Source: Clostridium aquiflavi
Lineage (GTDB): Bacteria > Bacillota > Clostridia > Clostridiales > Clostridiaceae
Assembly (NCBI RefSeq): GCF_031344075.1
Contig: NZ_JAVJAN010000012.1
Coordinates: 1-64,000, forward strand
Direction of reading: 5' to 3'
Length of the DNA stretch: 64,000 nucleotides
Below the pieces are notes generated by a model, which worked only from the letters and a program-made list of their open reading frames with translations, was not told the DNA's origin and did not search any database. Positions 43,933 to 53,127 of this stretch are shown piece after piece (position 1 is the stretch's first letter; every line of letters starts with the position of its first letter). The position numbers and the translations under genes were made by a program.

Positions 43933-44688
43933 TTAATGACCACATCCATCATGGCTACATGTATGATTAGATGGGAATTCTGTTAATTCACCTTTTTTAT
44001 ATGCTTCTAAGTTTTTGTTAACATTTCCTTCTATTGCTTTAAAAACTTTAATTCCCATAGAATTAAGTTTTGTAATAGCACCACTTCCTATTCCACCTAC
44101 TATTACTGCATCTACAATTTCACCTGATAATGCTTTTATTGGTTGGCATTTCCCATGTTCATGACCTAAATCACCATTGTTTAATGATTTAACTTCATTA
44201 GTTTCAGTATCACATATTATAAATAATGGTGCTGTTCCAAAGTGATTATATGGAATACTATTTACACCTTCATTTGATTTTACTGGAAAACATACTTTCA
44301 TTGTCAATTCCTCCTTAATTAATTCTTTTTTAGAACATTTTTTGTTTTTGCAATTTGATAAACACATAAGAGATCCTACTTTATAATTCTTATCTTTAGA
44401 ATTTAAGCTTAATGATATATTATCGCTATTAGTTATTAAATTTAAAAACTTAATAGCATCATTTATTCTCTCTTCATTTAAATCATAAATAATATAATAT
44501 CCTATTTTATATCCTATTATAAGTTGCGATTCTTTCAATATCTTTATATGTTGAGAGACAGCTGCTTCACTTATTCTTAAGTGCTTTGCAATCCCTTTTG
44601 CGCACATATTTTTTTTAGATAGTAATATTAATATATTTACTCTTGTTTCATCAGCTATTGCTTTAAATAAATTTATAAAACTATTCAT
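43933..44688 (-). CDS. ArsR-type regulator fused to a NifX/NifB-like cofactor-binding domain
   Basis: Residues 1-75 form an ArsR-type winged helix (IADETRVNILILLSK, then ISEAAVSQHIKILKES). A cysteine patch follows (CLSNCKNKKC, 109-118). From Met130 the protein is a NifX/dinitrogenase-cofactor-like domain (MKVCFPVKSNEGVNSIPYN, GTAPLFIICD, VDAVIVGGIGSGAI), ending in a His/Cys tail (CSHDGCGH). Such domains bind Fe-S or Fe-Mo precursors or metals. An ideal internal RBS (AAGGAGG, 8 bp before the ATG at 44301) means the second domain may also be made alone. The rhodanese gene lies 130 bp upstream. No nif genes are nearby. Confidence 0.85.
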   Translation of the reverse strand: MNSFINLFKAIADETRVNILILLSKKNMCAKGIAKHLRISEAAVSQHIKILKESQLIIGYKIGYYIIYDLNEERINDAIKFLNLITNSDNISLSLNSKDKNYKVGSLMCLSNCKNKKCSKKELIKEELTMKVCFPVKSNEGVNSIPYNHFGTAPLFIICDTETNEVKSLNNGDLGHEHGKCQPIKALSGEIVDAVIVGGIGSGAITKLNSMGIKVFKAIEGNVNKNLEAYKKGELTEFPSNHTCSHDGCGH

Positions 44689-44818
44689 AAAGACCTCTTA
44701 TATAATCTAATTAAGTATTTGCTTAATTAGATTATAATCCTATTGTAAATATTTTTCAAGTAATAAACAAAATAAGTTACCTCAATATTAAAAATTGAGA
44801 TAACTTATTATTTAATAG

Positions 44819-45139
44819 CTAATCATTTAATTGATCTCCATCATAAGATATCATTCCACCATAAACATTTATAACATCAAATCCTTTTTCTCTTAGATCA
44901 ATACACACGCTAGCTGTTCTTGCTCCCGATCTACATATCAAATAATATTCCTTGTTTTTATCTAAGTAATTATCTGCATTATCCAATAAATCATGCATTG
45001 GTATGTTTTTAGACGTCTTAAGACTTCCTACTCTATATTCAAAAGGCTCTCTTATGTCTATCAATTCTATCTTTCCTAATAATTCATCTATTTCACTTAC
45101 ATCTATAGTCGTTATTTTCTTATTAGTATTTTCATTCAT
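44819..45139 (-). CDS. rhodanese-like domain protein
   Basis: The 106-residue protein is a single rhodanese domain with LIDIREPFEYRVGSL near the start and the catalytic cysteine in YLICRSGARTASV. A six-residue loop (CRSGAR) is the size found in sulfurtransferases. It probably carries sulfane sulfur or acts as a thiosulfate or polysulfide sulfurtransferase. AAGGAGG precedes the ATG. It lies directly upstream of the ArsR-NifX gene on the same strand, and the Cys-rich metal/sulfur theme of both suggests a functional link, which is not proved. Confidence 0.88.
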   Translation of the reverse strand: MNENTNKKITTIDVSEIDELLGKIELIDIREPFEYRVGSLKTSKNIPMHDLLDNADNYLDKNKEYYLICRSGARTASVCIDLREKGFDVINVYGGMISYDGDQLND

Positions 45140-45280
45140 TAAATCTAATCCTCCTTAGTATTTTGCTATGTTTAAAATATCATTGATATTATATATCAAT
45201 ATTCACTTAAAACAAAGCTAAGTATCTAAGTAACTCTAAATATTTACAATTAAGTTACCTAATGAAAATTATTATTACTT

Positions 45281-45301
45281 AATAATAATAATAATAATAA
45301 T
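45281..45301. repeat. AAT trinucleotide repeat
   Basis: Seven tandem AAT units in the 5' direction of the DUF554 gene end (downstream, minus strand). It is intergenic, so slippage would not change a protein. Confidence 0.8.
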
Positions 45302-45309
45302 ATGTAATC

Positions 45310-46008
45310 TCAAAAAATTCCAAATATTATTGGTATAAATATAGCTGGGATCATGTTTGCAACTTTAATTTTGCTTACCCCAAGTATATTTAATGCTAAT
45401 CCAATAATTAAAATACTCCCAACAGAGGACATATTGGATATAATCACATCATTTAATATTGCAGAAAGACTATTTGCTAATACAGTTATTATTCCCTGAT
45501 AAATAAAAACTACTACTGAAGATAACATTACACCTATACCTAATGATGAACTAAAAATAATTGATGATACTCCATCTAATACTGATTTAGCAAATAAAAT
45601 TGTATGATCACCTCTCAAACCACTTTCCAAAGATCCTACTATAGCCATAGCGCCAACACAAAATAATAAACTTGCTGCAACAAATCCTTCTGCAATAGAA
45701 ACTTCATTTTTAATTTCTTTTTCATCTACATTTTTATAATTTAATCTATTTGCCATAATTTCTCCCAAATAATTCAATCTTTTGTCAATGTCAATAATTT
45801 CTCCTATAAGTGAACCTATAGCAATACAAAGAATTATTTGTAAAGTATCTTCACCTTTTAAAGCTCCTGATATTCCGATATAAAGTGCACATAAAGCCAA
45901 CCCACTCATTATTGTAGAACTAATTTTTTCAGTTAATTTTCCTTTTAGAAGTAATCCTATTAAACATCCACATATTATAGATATGGAATCTACTATAGTC
46001 CCAAACAT
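45310..46008 (-). CDS. DUF554 family membrane protein (YdfK-like)
   Basis: The 232-residue protein has about seven hydrophobic segments and the family opening MFGTIVDSISIICGCLIGLLLKGKL. It also contains ETIGxxLxxR-like YLGEIMANRL and SLESGLRGDHTILFAKSVLDG. The function is unknown. The ATG at 46008 is used because AGAAGGG lies 4 bp before it and family members start at this point; the ORF extends 36 bp further upstream without an RBS. Confidence 0.87.
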   Translation of the reverse strand: MFGTIVDSISIICGCLIGLLLKGKLTEKISSTIMSGLALCALYIGISGALKGEDTLQIILCIAIGSLIGEIIDIDKRLNYLGEIMANRLNYKNVDEKEIKNEVSIAEGFVAASLLFCVGAMAIVGSLESGLRGDHTILFAKSVLDGVSSIIFSSSLGIGVMLSSVVVFIYQGIITVLANSLSAILNDVIISNMSSVGSILIIGLALNILGVSKIKVANMIPAIFIPIIFGIF

Positions 46009-46189
46009 ATCCCTTCTCCCCTTACATTTTAATAATTTATTCAAGTATTATACCATAAAATTGTATTTTAATCTTAAATTCACATTTGTATGTTTAACTA
46101 CAATTACTAATCTTTTGAATATAAATTGTTTTTATTAGACATATTAAGCATATGTAATAAATTTAATTAACACAATGAGGTGATTTTTA

Positions 46190-47116
46190 ATGTACAAAAA
46201 AGCAAAACTTAAATTATATATTCCACTGCTATTATTAATTACTATTTTTTCTTCATTCTTTTTAAACTTTAATATAGCTTTAGCATTTAATGAACCAAAT
46301 AATAAAAGTGATGTAAATCTTATAGTTGATAGTTTAAAAAAAGATAAAATTCCCAATAATTTTAGAACTACTTCTAATCTAACAAATATACAAAACAAAT
46401 CTTCTTTAAATTTAAAGGGATTAGAAACTTTAAATACATCCGGAAGTCAACAATTTTCTAAAGATAATTTAGATATTTTAACAAAATCTATAGAAAGTAA
46501 ACTTCCTATATTAATTATTGATTTAAGACAAGAATCTCACGGATTTCTAAATGAATACCCCATTAGTTTTGCAAATGAGAAGAATGATTCTAACTTAGGT
46601 CTTAGCAAAGCAGCAGTTACATTTAAAGAAAAGAAAGATTTAAAAAGTATAAAATTAAATACTCCATTTAACTTTTATAATCATCCAGAAATAAGCGTAA
46701 TTCCAAAAGAAGTTTTATCTGAAAAACAAATTACAAAAACTCATTCTTTGAATTATTCAAGAGTTCCAGTAACAGATACAAAGCTACCTACAAATGAGAT
46801 AATCGACTGTTTTATAAATATTGTAAAGGAATGTTCAAAAGATAATTGGATACATTTTCATTGCAAAGCAGGATTTGGTAGAACAACTACTTTTATGATT
46901 ATGTACGATATGATGAAAAATTATAAAAATGCTACTTCTGATGAAATTGTAAAAAGACAATTGGCTTTAGCTAGTTTTAATGAAAAAGAAATATCTGAAT
47001 TTTCATCAAATGACCGAGTTAATTTTTTAAATAAATTCTTCAATTATTGTAAAGATACTAATGGAAACTTTGATACAACTTGGAGTTCTTGGTTGAATAA
47101 CTCTCAAAAGCATTGA
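46190..47116 (+). CDS. secreted PTP-like myo-inositol phosphatase (phytase)
   Basis: The 308-residue precursor has a signal peptide: basic KKAKLK, a hydrophobic stretch, and a likely cut after ALA at residue 32. The catalytic P-loop is HCKAGFGRT (224-232), with Cys225 as nucleophile. DLRQESHGFLNEYP (near 111) and a general-acid aspartate in VPVTDTKLP (Asp196) match PTP-like phytases such as Selenomonas PhyA, which release phosphate from phytate. Host inositol phosphates or phosphoproteins are other possible substrates. Secretion fits a phosphate-scavenging or virulence-like role. GAGGTG precedes the ATG. It converges on the next gene. Confidence 0.88.
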   Translation: MYKKAKLKLYIPLLLLITIFSSFFLNFNIALAFNEPNNKSDVNLIVDSLKKDKIPNNFRTTSNLTNIQNKSSLNLKGLETLNTSGSQQFSKDNLDILTKSIESKLPILIIDLRQESHGFLNEYPISFANEKNDSNLGLSKAAVTFKEKKDLKSIKLNTPFNFYNHPEISVIPKEVLSEKQITKTHSLNYSRVPVTDTKLPTNEIIDCFINIVKECSKDNWIHFHCKAGFGRTTTFMIMYDMMKNYKNATSDEIVKRQLALASFNEKEISEFSSNDRVNFLNKFFNYCKDTNGNFDTTWSSWLNNSQKH

Positions 47117-47136
47117 TAAATTAATCAATATACTTT

Positions 47137-47180
47137 AATAGGGATATTAGCAATTTAAAAATCTTTCTAATATCTCTATT
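47137..47180. terminator. bidirectional terminator
   Basis: A 14-bp inverted repeat (47137-47150 and 47167-47180) with one G-U pair, located between the convergent phytase and SGNH-like genes. Confidence 0.65.
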
Positions 47181-47194
47181 TATTATCTATACTC

Positions 47195-48148
47195 TTATAA
47201 TTTATAATTTTCTTTTAAAAATTTTGCTAAATCTAAACTCACTTTATCAGCTCCCCATATATTGGTATGACCTATGTTATTCATATCTTCTTTAAAATCA
47301 AAATTAATTTCACTCATTTTTTTTGACAAAGAATAATTTATAAATGGTATATTATTTTCTTTACTTATAATAGATACTTTATTAAACATAGCAGCATCAT
47401 CTTTGTACCAGCCTTCAAAATCATTGCTTGAATAATCATAAGGAGCATTTGTAAATATAAGCTCAAATTCTTTTTCTTTTGATAGTTCAATGAATTTATA
47501 TAAATATTCTTTAGATTTAGCTGGTATTTCTCCTATTATATCATTTTCTTGTATACCTTCTATACCGTATCCATACTTTTCACTTCCTGCCTCAAACCCA
47601 TTTATATCAGAGTTGCCTGATATATTATACTTTGTATAATCGTACTCTGTTAATTCTCCCCATCTATTGTGATACTTAAAAATAGGAAATATATATGATA
47701 TATAGTCTTTAGATGGTGTACAATTAAAAATCGCTTCTAACTTGTTATAAGAAAATTTCATATTATCTAAAACATTTCTAATATATGATTCTTCTCCATA
47801 TTCATTTTCTAATCCTAAATAATATAAGTCTAGTATTACTATATCAACATTTTTTTGTGTCTTTAATGCTTCTTTTAATAAATAATAAGTAACGTCTATG
47901 GGTTGCCCTCCAGTGGCATAATTAAAACTAGTTATACCACATTCATTATATAAAACTTTAGGATCTATAGATCCATTCATATGACTAGATCCAAGTAATA
48001 ATACCTCATACTGTTTCTCTTTATTATACAATCCTTCAGTTAATTTTTCTAAATGCCCTGGATATTTAAATATTGGAGATAATATATTTAATATAAAAGC
48101 AATTATAAAAATCAGTGTAAATCCTTTTATTAAAAACTTTTTAATCAT
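47195..48148 (-). CDS. membrane-anchored SGNH/DltD-like protein, partner of MBOAT acyltransferase
   Basis: The 317-residue protein has an N-terminal membrane anchor (about 5-25) and a domain facing outwards. LLLGSSHMNGSIDPKVL (near 50) is a GxSH motif like DltD or AlgX-type SGNH proteins, where Ser is the nucleophile. NIGHTNIWGADKVSLDLAKFL near the end supplies the D/NxxH-like partner (GHTN). It follows the MBOAT gene at 9 bp, so the pair probably O-acylates (acetylates) a cell-surface glycan, with the acyl group passed from MBOAT to this protein. The GxSH fingerprint is the main evidence. AGGAGG precedes the ATG. Confidence 0.75.
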   Translation of the reverse strand: MIKKFLIKGFTLIFIIAFILNILSPIFKYPGHLEKLTEGLYNKEKQYEVLLLGSSHMNGSIDPKVLYNECGITSFNYATGGQPIDVTYYLLKEALKTQKNVDIVILDLYYLGLENEYGEESYIRNVLDNMKFSYNKLEAIFNCTPSKDYISYIFPIFKYHNRWGELTEYDYTKYNISGNSDINGFEAGSEKYGYGIEGIQENDIIGEIPAKSKEYLYKFIELSKEKEFELIFTNAPYDYSSNDFEGWYKDDAAMFNKVSIISKENNIPFINYSLSKKMSEINFDFKEDMNNIGHTNIWGADKVSLDLAKFLKENYKL

Positions 48149-48157
48149 ATTAACCTC

Positions 48158-49648
48158 CTAAAATTGAAAATATATAAATTGCTGTGCACTATAACCTGAA
48201 CCATAAACCCCGAATATGCAAATTATTATAATTACAGAAATGTACATAGCCCCTCTAAAAACAAAATTTTGCGTAGAAAAAATTTCTATTAAATTCTCTT
48301 TTTCTTGTAAATTATCCATAAATATTACTATAACTATTCCTATAATAGCCATAATAAACTCATATGAACTTAATCCTAAATTATATAAACTTTGATCACT
48401 TAATACCCAAGGATTATATACAAATAAGTTATTTAATATTATCTTTATATCACTAAAAGAATTAGCTCTAAAAAATATCCATGCAAAATTAACCAGTATA
48501 AAGGTTATTAATATTTGTGATAATTTAAAGCTGAATATATCTGTTCTTATATTATATTTATGTATTATTTTATTTTTTATAGGCTTAATTATGTCACCTA
48601 TAACTTGATAAATACCATGTAGTGTACCCCATATTACAAAATTCAGTGATGCTCCATGCCATAATCCGCTTGCTAAAAACACACTCATAATATTTAAATA
48701 TGTTCTAAATTTACCTTTTCTATTCCCACCTAATGGTATATATAAATAATCTCTAAACCATGAACTTAAAGTTATATGCCACCTTTTCCAAAAGTCTTTT
48801 ATAGATTTTGCTAAATATGGTTGCTTAAAATTTTCTGAAAGTTCAAATCCCATTACTTGCGCTGATCCTATTGCTATATCAGAATAAGATGAAAAATCAC
48901 AGTATATTTCAAAAGTAAAAAATAAAGTTGCAATTATAAATTGAAATCCGAAATACTCATTTGGTGCATTATAAACCGTATTAACTAAAATAGCCAATCT
49001 ATCTGCAATAAATATTTTCTTAAAAAATCCCCATAGCATTTTTATAAGACCATTTTTTACTCTGTAGTAATCAAATTCATACACTTCGTTAAACTGTGGA
49101 AGTAATTTTTTAGATTTCTCTATAGGACCTGCCACTAACTGTGGAAAAAACGATACAAACAACGCATATTTACCTAGATTTTTTTCTGCTTTAATATCCC
49201 CTCTATATACATCTACTGTATAACTTAAAGCTTGAAAAGTATAAAAAGATATTCCAACAGGTAAGAGTACATCAAAATTCGGAAATTTAATTATAAAATC
49301 AATAGTTGTTCCTAATCTAACTATAATGTTTGTAAAAAAATTATAATATTTAAATAAAAATAGTATTCCTAGGTTAATAACAAAACTTAATATAATCCAC
49401 AACTTTTTTATATCTTTAGCTTTTTTTACATCTTTTACTGTATTATTTGTTCTTTCAATTAATATTCCACTTAAATATGTAACTATAGTTGATAATCCTA
49501 TTAAAATTGCATATTTAGGATTCCAACACATGTAAAAATAATAACTAGAAAATAATAACCATATCCATCTTATCTTAAATGGAATAAGAAAATATAACAT
49601 AGTTACTATAGGAAAAAACACTAAAAAGTGTATTGAATTAAATGACAT
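48158..49648 (-). CDS. MBOAT family O-acyltransferase (AlgI/DltB-like)
   Basis: The 496-residue membrane protein has about eleven helices. The catalytic histidine lies in SGLWHGASLNFVIWGTLHG (near 331). Also typical are SFYTFQALSYTVDVYRGD, FFPQLVAGPIEK and CDFSSYSDIAIGSAQVMGFELSENF. It probably moves an acetyl group across the membrane onto an SGNH-type protein encoded directly after it. The glycan acceptor is unknown. GAGGGATATAGAAT precedes the ATG. Confidence 0.92.
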   Translation of the reverse strand: MSFNSIHFLVFFPIVTMLYFLIPFKIRWIWLLFSSYYFYMCWNPKYAILIGLSTIVTYLSGILIERTNNTVKDVKKAKDIKKLWIILSFVINLGILFLFKYYNFFTNIIVRLGTTIDFIIKFPNFDVLLPVGISFYTFQALSYTVDVYRGDIKAEKNLGKYALFVSFFPQLVAGPIEKSKKLLPQFNEVYEFDYYRVKNGLIKMLWGFFKKIFIADRLAILVNTVYNAPNEYFGFQFIIATLFFTFEIYCDFSSYSDIAIGSAQVMGFELSENFKQPYLAKSIKDFWKRWHITLSSWFRDYLYIPLGGNRKGKFRTYLNIMSVFLASGLWHGASLNFVIWGTLHGIYQVIGDIIKPIKNKIIHKYNIRTDIFSFKLSQILITFILVNFAWIFFRANSFSDIKIILNNLFVYNPWVLSDQSLYNLGLSSYEFIMAIIGIVIVIFMDNLQEKENLIEIFSTQNFVFRGAMYISVIIIICIFGVYGSGYSAQQFIYFQF

Positions 49649-49743
49649 ATTCTATATCCCTCGCTTTATTAATCTCTATATATTATTATTTTTTCCTTAA
49701 TACTAGCTTAATAAACAAAGTTTTTGAATTATATTTGCAATAA

Positions 49744-49785
49744 AAAAGCCTATCATAATAATTATTTTTATTATGATAGACTTTT
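49744..49785 (-). terminator. terminator of the relA-to-aspS region
   Basis: An 18-base inverted repeat (49744-49761 and 49768-49785) with one mismatch is followed on the minus strand by CTTTTTTATTG. It lies just after aspS. Confidence 0.85.
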
Positions 49786-49808
49786 GTTTTTTATTATTTT
49801 AAATTTTA

Positions 49809-51608
49809 TTATTCTTGTTCTTGTTTTTCTTGTTTTGGAAGTATTCCAATTCCAAGCTCAGTTAATTGTTTTTCATCAGCTATATTTGGAGCTTCACTTA
49901 AGTAACAATATGCATTTTGATTTTTAGGGAATGCAATAACATCTTTGATGTTTTCTGTTCCAGCTAAGAACATTATCATTCTATCAAGACCAAATGCTAA
50001 ACCGCCATGTGGTGGTGGACCAAATTTAAATGCTTGTAATAAGAATCCAAATCTTTCCCATGCTTGTTCTTCAGTAAATCCTAATGCTTTAAACATTCTT
50101 TGTTGAAGTTCCATATCATGAATTCTTATAGAACCTCCACCTAATTCTTCACCATTTAATACTAAGTCATATGCCTTAGATCTTACTTTACCAGGATCTG
50201 ATTCAAGGAATTCTAAATCTTCTTCCATTGGTGCTGTAAATGGATGATGGCAAGCTGTATATCTTTCCTCTTCTTCACTATATTCAAATAGTGGGAATTC
50301 AGTAATCCATGTGAAGTTAAATTCATTTTTATCTTTTATTAACTCAAATTGTTTAGCAAGCTCTAATCTTAAAGCTCCTAAGCTTTGGAATACTACAGAT
50401 TCTTTATCTGCTACTATTAAAATAGCATCTCCAGTTTCTGCTCCCATAGTTTCTATAATTGAATTTGTAACATCGTCAGTTAGGAATTTAGCTATTGAAG
50501 ATTTAACACCATCTTCTTTAAGTTGGATCCAAGCAAGGCCCTTAGCTTTATAAGTCTTAACAAATTCTCCAAGCTTATCAAGTGGTTTTCTACCTAGTGT
50601 AGCTCCACCCTTTAGGCATAATGCTCTAACACTTCCACCAGCTTCTATGGCAGATTTAAATACAACAAAATCCATATCTTTAACGTCTTCTGTTATATTA
50701 GTTATTTCCATACCAAATCTTAAATCTGGTTTATCTGAGCCGTATTTTTCCATAGCATCTTTAAATGTCATTCTCTTAATTGGAAGTTTAACATCTACTC
50801 CAGCTACTTCTTTAAATACGTGAGCTATTAAGCCTTCATTTAATGCCATTATATCATCTTGTTCTACAAAGCTTAATTCCATATCTACTTGAGTAAATTC
50901 TGGTTGCCTATTAGCTCTTAAATCTTCATCTCTAAAACATTTAACTATTTGATAATATTTATCGAATCCAGACACCATTAATAATTGTTTAAATATTTGT
51001 GGTGATTGTGGAAGAGCATAAAACATACCTGGATAGTTTCTTGAAGGTACTAAGTAATCTCTAGCTCCTTCTGGAGTACTCTTTGTAAGCATTGGAGTTT
51101 CTACATCTAAGAAATCATTTTTTTCTAAGTAATCACGAATAGACTTCGTAGTTTTACTTCTAATTTCAAAGATTCTATGCATATCTGGTCTTCTTAAATC
51201 TAAATATCTATATTTTAATCTAATATTTTCAGCTGCATCTAAGTTTTCTTTTATATATATTGGTGGTGTTTCTGATTCAGAAAGAATCTTTAATGATTCA
51301 CATTTCAATTCAACAAAACCAGTAGGCATGTTTTCATTAACACTTTCTCTTTTTACAACTTCTCCAGTTACTGCAATACAGTATTCTGGTCTAACGCCTT
51401 TTGCCTTTTCAAAAGCTTCAACATTTATTTCTTCACCAAAAACAACTTGCATGATACCTGTTTTATCTCTTAAATCAATAAAATCAAGACCTCCAAGTTT
51501 TCTATTTCTTTGAACCCATCCCATTAATGTAATCTTTTGACCTACATGTTCTTCTCTAGGTTCGCCGCACATCATCGTACGCTTTAAGCCATTTAAAGCT
51601 TCACCCAT
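49809..51608 (-). CDS. aspS: aspartyl-tRNA synthetase
   Basis: The 599-residue class II synthetase has an N-terminal OB anticodon-binding domain (about 15-110, HVGQKITLMGWVQRNR), motif 2 (FRDEDLRANRQPEFTQVDME), the bacterial GAD insert (about 290-420) and motif 3 (GLAFGLDRMIMFL). The HPFTAP stretch before motif 3 is typical. The second ATG (51608) is chosen because AGGAGG lies 8 bp before it, only 2 bp before the first. The 225-bp leader shows no T-box. An unassigned proline-rich edge is absent; length is normal. Confidence 0.96.
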   Translation of the reverse strand: MGEALNGLKRTMMCGEPREEHVGQKITLMGWVQRNRKLGGLDFIDLRDKTGIMQVVFGEEINVEAFEKAKGVRPEYCIAVTGEVVKRESVNENMPTGFVELKCESLKILSESETPPIYIKENLDAAENIRLKYRYLDLRRPDMHRIFEIRSKTTKSIRDYLEKNDFLDVETPMLTKSTPEGARDYLVPSRNYPGMFYALPQSPQIFKQLLMVSGFDKYYQIVKCFRDEDLRANRQPEFTQVDMELSFVEQDDIMALNEGLIAHVFKEVAGVDVKLPIKRMTFKDAMEKYGSDKPDLRFGMEITNITEDVKDMDFVVFKSAIEAGGSVRALCLKGGATLGRKPLDKLGEFVKTYKAKGLAWIQLKEDGVKSSIAKFLTDDVTNSIIETMGAETGDAILIVADKESVVFQSLGALRLELAKQFELIKDKNEFNFTWITEFPLFEYSEEEERYTACHHPFTAPMEEDLEFLESDPGKVRSKAYDLVLNGEELGGGSIRIHDMELQQRMFKALGFTEEQAWERFGFLLQAFKFGPPPHGGLAFGLDRMIMFLAGTENIKDVIAFPKNQNAYCYLSEAPNIADEKQLTELGIGILPKQEKQEQE

Positions 51609-51833
51609 TTTCATTTCCTCCTAACACTTTTCCAATATACAATACATTAAATATAATTTATATATTGTATATAATCTTTTTGCACATATTTATTTTTGTG
51701 CATATATTTGTTATGAATCTAATTAAATATTATATTTAGGCTACATTCTAAGCAACTGAATATATTATAAATATCAAGTAATTTTATGCTTAATTGACAC
51801 TTATAATATAATCAGAGTTTCAAAACATAGCAA

Positions 51834-53087
51834 TTATTTAACTATTTTTTGTATTTCTTCTATATTATCTAATGAAAGATTAAATATTTCTCCATCTTCC
51901 ATTCTCTTTAAATTAATTTGATTATTTTGTAATTCATCTTCACCTAATATAGTAGTGAATTTAGATCCAATTTTATTAGCATATTTCATTTCTGCTTTTA
52001 TACTTCTTCCCATATGATTAATTTCACATTTAACGCCTAAACTTCTTAAATCATGAGCTAACTTGAATGCATATTTTTTTTCTGCATCTCCTCTTGCTCC
52101 AATATATAAATCTACCATATTTTCATTAGGGATCTCAATGCCTTCATTTTCAAGAGTCATTATTATTCTTTCTTCACCTATAGCAAAACCTACTGCTGGC
52201 ATTTCAGGGCCACCAAGTTCTTCTACAAGTTTATCATATCTTCCACCACCACATACTGTGAAATCATCATTTATTATTTCAAAAATTGTCTTTGTATAAT
52301 AATCTAGACCTCTTACTATGCCTTGATCTACTACATAAGAAATTCCTAAAATATCTAAATGCTCTTTTACTTTATTAAAATGTGTTTCACACTCTTCACA
52401 TACATAATCTAAAATTTGTGGAGCATTCTTTGTAATTTCATGACATTTTCTTTCCTTACAATCTAAAATTCTCATAGGATTTTTTTCAAATCTACTTTTA
52501 CATGTGTCGCAAAGATTTTCATAATTTTCTTCTAAGAATTTTTTTAATGCTTCATTATATTTAGCTCTACAAGTTGGACATCCTAAATTATTAATATGTA
52601 AACTTAAGCTCTTTAAGCCTAATTTACTTAAAGTATCCATAGCGACCTTTATTGCTTCAACATCCATTGTAGGTTCTTTAGATCCAAATATTTCAATTCC
52701 ACATTGATGAAATTGTCTAAGTCTTCCCTTTTGAACATTTTCATATCTGAAAGTTGGTGTTATATAAAATAATTTTGTAGGTTGAGCTTCGTTAAATAAT
52801 CTATTTTCAATAAAAGCTCTAACTGCTGGTGCAGTTCCTTCTGGCTTTAAAGTTACACTTCTATTTCCTTTATCATTAAAAGTATACATTTCCTTTTGAA
52901 CTATATCAGTAGTATCTCCAACCCCTCTTAAAAATAGTTCTGTATGCTCAAACATAGGTGTCCTAATTTCTCTTATTCCATAAGCCTTTACTATATCTCT
53001 AAATGTATTTTCTACATAATGCCACTTATAAGCATCCTGTGGTAACATGTCTTTAGTACCTTTCGGTGCTTGCATTTCCATTGCCAT
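51834..53087 (-). CDS. hisS: histidyl-tRNA synthetase
   Basis: The 417-residue class II enzyme has motif 1 around GIREIRTPMFEHTELF, motif 2 YENVQKGRLRQFHQCGIE, the HisA signature RGLDYYTKTIFE, motif 3 GFAIGEERI and an anticodon-binding C-terminal domain (330-417). A Zn-like C4 insert (CPTCRAKYNE, CDTC) sits between 175 and 240, seen in clostridial HisS. AAGGAGG precedes the ATG. It is separated by 40 bp from hemZ. Confidence 0.96.
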   Translation of the reverse strand: MAMEMQAPKGTKDMLPQDAYKWHYVENTFRDIVKAYGIREIRTPMFEHTELFLRGVGDTTDIVQKEMYTFNDKGNRSVTLKPEGTAPAVRAFIENRLFNEAQPTKLFYITPTFRYENVQKGRLRQFHQCGIEIFGSKEPTMDVEAIKVAMDTLSKLGLKSLSLHINNLGCPTCRAKYNEALKKFLEENYENLCDTCKSRFEKNPMRILDCKERKCHEITKNAPQILDYVCEECETHFNKVKEHLDILGISYVVDQGIVRGLDYYTKTIFEIINDDFTVCGGGRYDKLVEELGGPEMPAVGFAIGEERIIMTLENEGIEIPNENMVDLYIGARGDAEKKYAFKLAHDLRSLGVKCEINHMGRSIKAEMKYANKIGSKFTTILGEDELQNNQINLKRMEDGEIFNLSLDNIEEIQKIVK

Positions 53088-53127
53088 AATTCATCCTCCT
53101 TATTTAAACATAAAATTATTAATTCAT

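Noticed and set aside
45281..45301. AAT repeat as a phase-variation switch
   Set aside because: It lies in an intergenic stretch downstream of the DUF554 gene, not in a promoter or coding frame I could identify.
51609..51833. Possible T-box upstream of aspS
   Set aside because: The 225-bp leader lacks the T-box core (GGTGGAACCGCG-like) and has no terminator hairpin before the RBS.
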